From Pelargonium nanum (Eukaryota > Streptophyta > Magnoliopsida > Geraniales > Geraniaceae), in the NCBI GenBank assembly GCA_036897485.1, contig JAYMTF010000411.1:1-37017 (forward strand): a stretch of DNA of 37,017 nucleotides. Reading direction: 5' to 3'. Made by a program: the position numbers and the translations under genes. The notes beneath the pieces were generated by a model. That model was not told the origin of the DNA and searched no databases. It saw only the letters and a list, made by a program, of their open reading frames with translations. Of this stretch, positions 35,527-37,017 are shown piece by piece. How positions within the stretch are numbered: the first letter of the stretch is position 1; every line of letters starts with the position of its first letter.

Positions 35527-35783
35527 TTACTCTATTACAAAATAAATGTTCTGATTTCGTTCTCTACAAAATTTAAGTTGAAGTTAGGTTTGTGCATATT
35601 CTTTTCATACCGTCGACAAAGAGGCTCGAACTTGAGAGTTCAAAGAGAATCCAAAGTGTTTTAACCACTTGGCCCAACATGTCTTGGTGCATAACTTTCT
35701 ATAATAAAATGATACGGCTCTTGTTAATTAGTGATAAAAATACAATATAAGCATAACACTTATTTTTGGACAAAGGAGGAATA
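35527..35783. mobile_element. Possible decayed Stowaway-like MITE interrupted by a SINE
   Basis: The left text TTACTCTATTACAAAATAAA and the right text, read in reverse complement, TTCCTCCTTTGTCCAAAAAT loosely match Stowaway ends (CTCCGTCCCAAAATAAGTG). The right side reads AACACTTATTTTTGGACA on the plus strand. A TA duplication cannot be placed. If real, the SINE at 35566-35690 landed inside it. Confidence 0.3.
35566..35690 (-). mobile_element. tRNA-derived SINE, second copy of the family
   Basis: On the minus strand there is an A box TGGGCCAAGTGGTT (complement of 35663-35676) and a B box AAGTTCGAGCCTC (complement of 35621-35633). CGGTATGA and the tail CTTCAACTTAAATTTT follow. The order and these words match the plus-strand copy at 22145-22284. 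The tail is decayed, and no clean target duplication was found. Confidence 0.6.
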
Positions 35784-35869
35784 AAACATATGTTCATGGA
35801 GTTAAAATATGAAAGGTAAAACATAATAAAACATATGTTCATGGAGTTAAAATAGGAAAGGTAAAACAT
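35780..35869. repeat. 45-bp tandem duplication, two copies
   Basis: Units 35780-35824 and 35825-35869 are directly adjacent and differ at one position (AAAATATG versus AAAATAGG). Each unit begins AATAAAACATATG and ends GGTAAAACAT. It is a simple recent tandem duplication with no coding content. Confidence 0.93.
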
Positions 35870-36210
35870 CAACTAACTTCTCAATTTTTTCACAATAAAA
35901 ATCAACAAGACGGCCATTTTGAGATGGAGGAAGGAGCAATTATCACGTCCCATTGATTTCCGCCGCTAGTTGGTGACGCTAATGTGCATTGACAAATCTA
36001 GATTTTTTATTCTGTAAGGACAAAGTGATAAAATGGAAATTTTATCGAAAGACAAATATCAAAATACTTGTGTGGACAAGAATTGAATTTCCAACAAACA
36101 ACAGAAACAAATTCAAAAAAATCTAAGAGTAATAAAAAAATAAAATATATATATAGAAGAAAACAAATTTAGTTTTGGATGTGCTAGGGTAAGGTGACAG
36201 TTATTTTTTG

Positions 36211-37017
36211 GGGAAATTGCGGATAGCTACCCTGAACTATTATTGTTTTGCACTTAACTACCCTAAACTATCTTTTTAACACACAACTACCCTAAACTAT
36301 CCCAAAACTCATTCCGTTAGTTAAGTTTAACGGAAAATTTCATTTAAGTGATCATGTGCACTGCATATGATCAAAACATTTATAAAATCCCCAAACTACC
36401 CTTCTTCCCCAACACCATCACTCACCTTGAACATTTGAACAATCCGGCGACCGGAAAACTCAATAGTTGAAGATACCGGTCACCGGATTCTGGAATTTAA
36501 AAAAATACTTTTATGATCAATCATCACTCTCACTCCATTTGATTAAACACCATGAACAAATTATAATAAGAACACCCTGAACAAAATTGAATTTTAAAGA
36601 GCACAAAATTAAAACAAGAACAAATTCAGATTCTAACAAAAGCAAACTAAAATTCATATTAAAAATCGAATTACAACCACGAACAACAAAGATCTAATAA
36701 ATACAACACAAATCTGAGTTCGCAAAATACAACACAAATCTAGAAAATTTAACTAAATACCAACAGATCTGAAAAAGAGAAAAAATGAGACTAACTCCGC
36801 TCACTGTTCCGACGAGCATGGCCGGCTTCATGGTTGAGAGAAGCCGGAGATGGGCGGCTCGTGGTGCTCCGGTCTCCTTCAAGGAGGATCCGACTCCGAC
36901 ACCGAGAAATCGAGCACTGGTTCTGGATCTAGTTCGGGGAGGTTTGGATTTTTTACCGGCGGTGGCAATGGAGTGGTGAGGCTTGAAGATCGAGAGGAGC
37001 TTTGTTTTGGGCATGGG
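36211..37017. mobile_element. Terminus of a transposon-like element, running off the window
   Basis: The segment opens GGGAAATTGCGGATAGC and then repeats CTACCCT(A/G)AACTAT three times within 36228-36300. It is followed by the inverted pair TCCGTTA ... TAACGGA (36313-36333). This text resembles termini of repeated plant DNA elements, perhaps Mutator-like. The matching end is not in the window. Inward it turns into a GC-rich block (36785-37014) with an open frame on the minus strand. Confidence 0.4.
36694..37014 (-). CDS. Unrecognised 106-codon open frame at window edge
   Basis: The frame starts at an ATG (37014) and encodes MPKTKLLSIFKPHHS, followed by a basic Ser/Arg/Thr-rich stretch and a hydrophobic end. 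The first 75 codons are GC-rich, unlike the surrounding AT-rich DNA. A GTGAGC at the composition switch (near 36803) could be a splice donor. I recognise no domain. It could be the first exon of a gene, or a gene scrap carried in the repeat that surrounds it. Confidence 0.25.
   Translation of the reverse strand: MPKTKLLSIFKPHHSIATAGKKSKPPRTRSRTSARFLGVGVGSSLKETGAPRAAHLRLLSTMKPAMLVGTVSGVSLIFSLFQICWYLVKFSRFVLYFANSDLCCIY

Larger units (their letters stand above)
35006..36200. other. Spacer upstream of NIPA, repeat-rich
   Basis: The NIPA promoter and 5' UTR occupy the first few hundred bases. A (TA)8 run lies at about 35254-35270. Beyond it are a SINE (35566-35690), a possible decayed Stowaway-like element around it, and a 45-bp tandem duplication. 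No gene is supported. Confidence 0.45.

Noticed and set aside
36785-36979. Plus-strand frame at the right edge
   Set aside because: It overlaps the minus-strand GC-rich frame, has no recognisable domain, and either may be chance in GC-rich DNA.

Overview
The window is nuclear DNA from a flowering plant, most likely a eudicot. It is AT-rich overall with GC-richer coding exons. Genes have many introns with GT-AG borders. All six complete genes match plant families, and five of them have products close to full length. MITEs, tRNA-derived SINEs and a LINE tail lie in introns and spacers. I could not fix the family or genus; a Rosaceae-like plant is only a guess.

Layout, left to right. (1) 491-8120 (+): a 14-exon Raf-like MAPKKK of the EDR1/CTR1 group, closest to Arabidopsis RAF3 (At5g11850), with a hAT-like MITE in the intron between the HRDLK and DFG exons. 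(2) 8963-10954 (+): a four-exon chloroplast DUF1230 protein, CGLD27. (3) 10955-13100: spacer with possible old LTR debris. (4) 13130-17239 (+): an RTE1-homologue (RTH, DUF778/TMEM222 family) with a probable 5'-UTR intron of about 2.7 kb that holds a Stowaway MITE, a LINE tail with clean target-site duplications, and a G/C-block repeat. (5) 18035-20955 (-): a nine-exon calcineurin B-like protein, CBL10. (6) 23071-31234 (+): a 20-exon K+/H+ antiporter of the KEA4/5/6 group. Exon 16 carries both an in-frame TGA where a tryptophan codon is expected and a 37-bp insertion that shifts the frame. (7) 32279-35005 (-): a nine-exon NIPA-type magnesium transporter. (8) 35006-37017: repeats, including a SINE, a 45-bp tandem duplication and the terminus of a transposon-like element that runs off the window.

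Exon borders were built by hand. Each was checked for GT/AG, for reading-frame phase and for agreement with the remembered family sequence. Five gene models close to complete proteins of 898, 265, 248, 249 and 355 residues. The KEA gene would give about 585 residues without its two lesions and 449 as written.

The right half groups three genes of cation homeostasis (CBL10, KEA, NIPA), and the left half holds two genes from families linked to ethylene or stress signalling (RAF3-like, RTH). I see no operon-like logic, and the grouping may be chance. The most notable observation is the damaged KEA gene. I found no CRISPR array, rRNA, true tRNA gene or clearly new multi-gene system.
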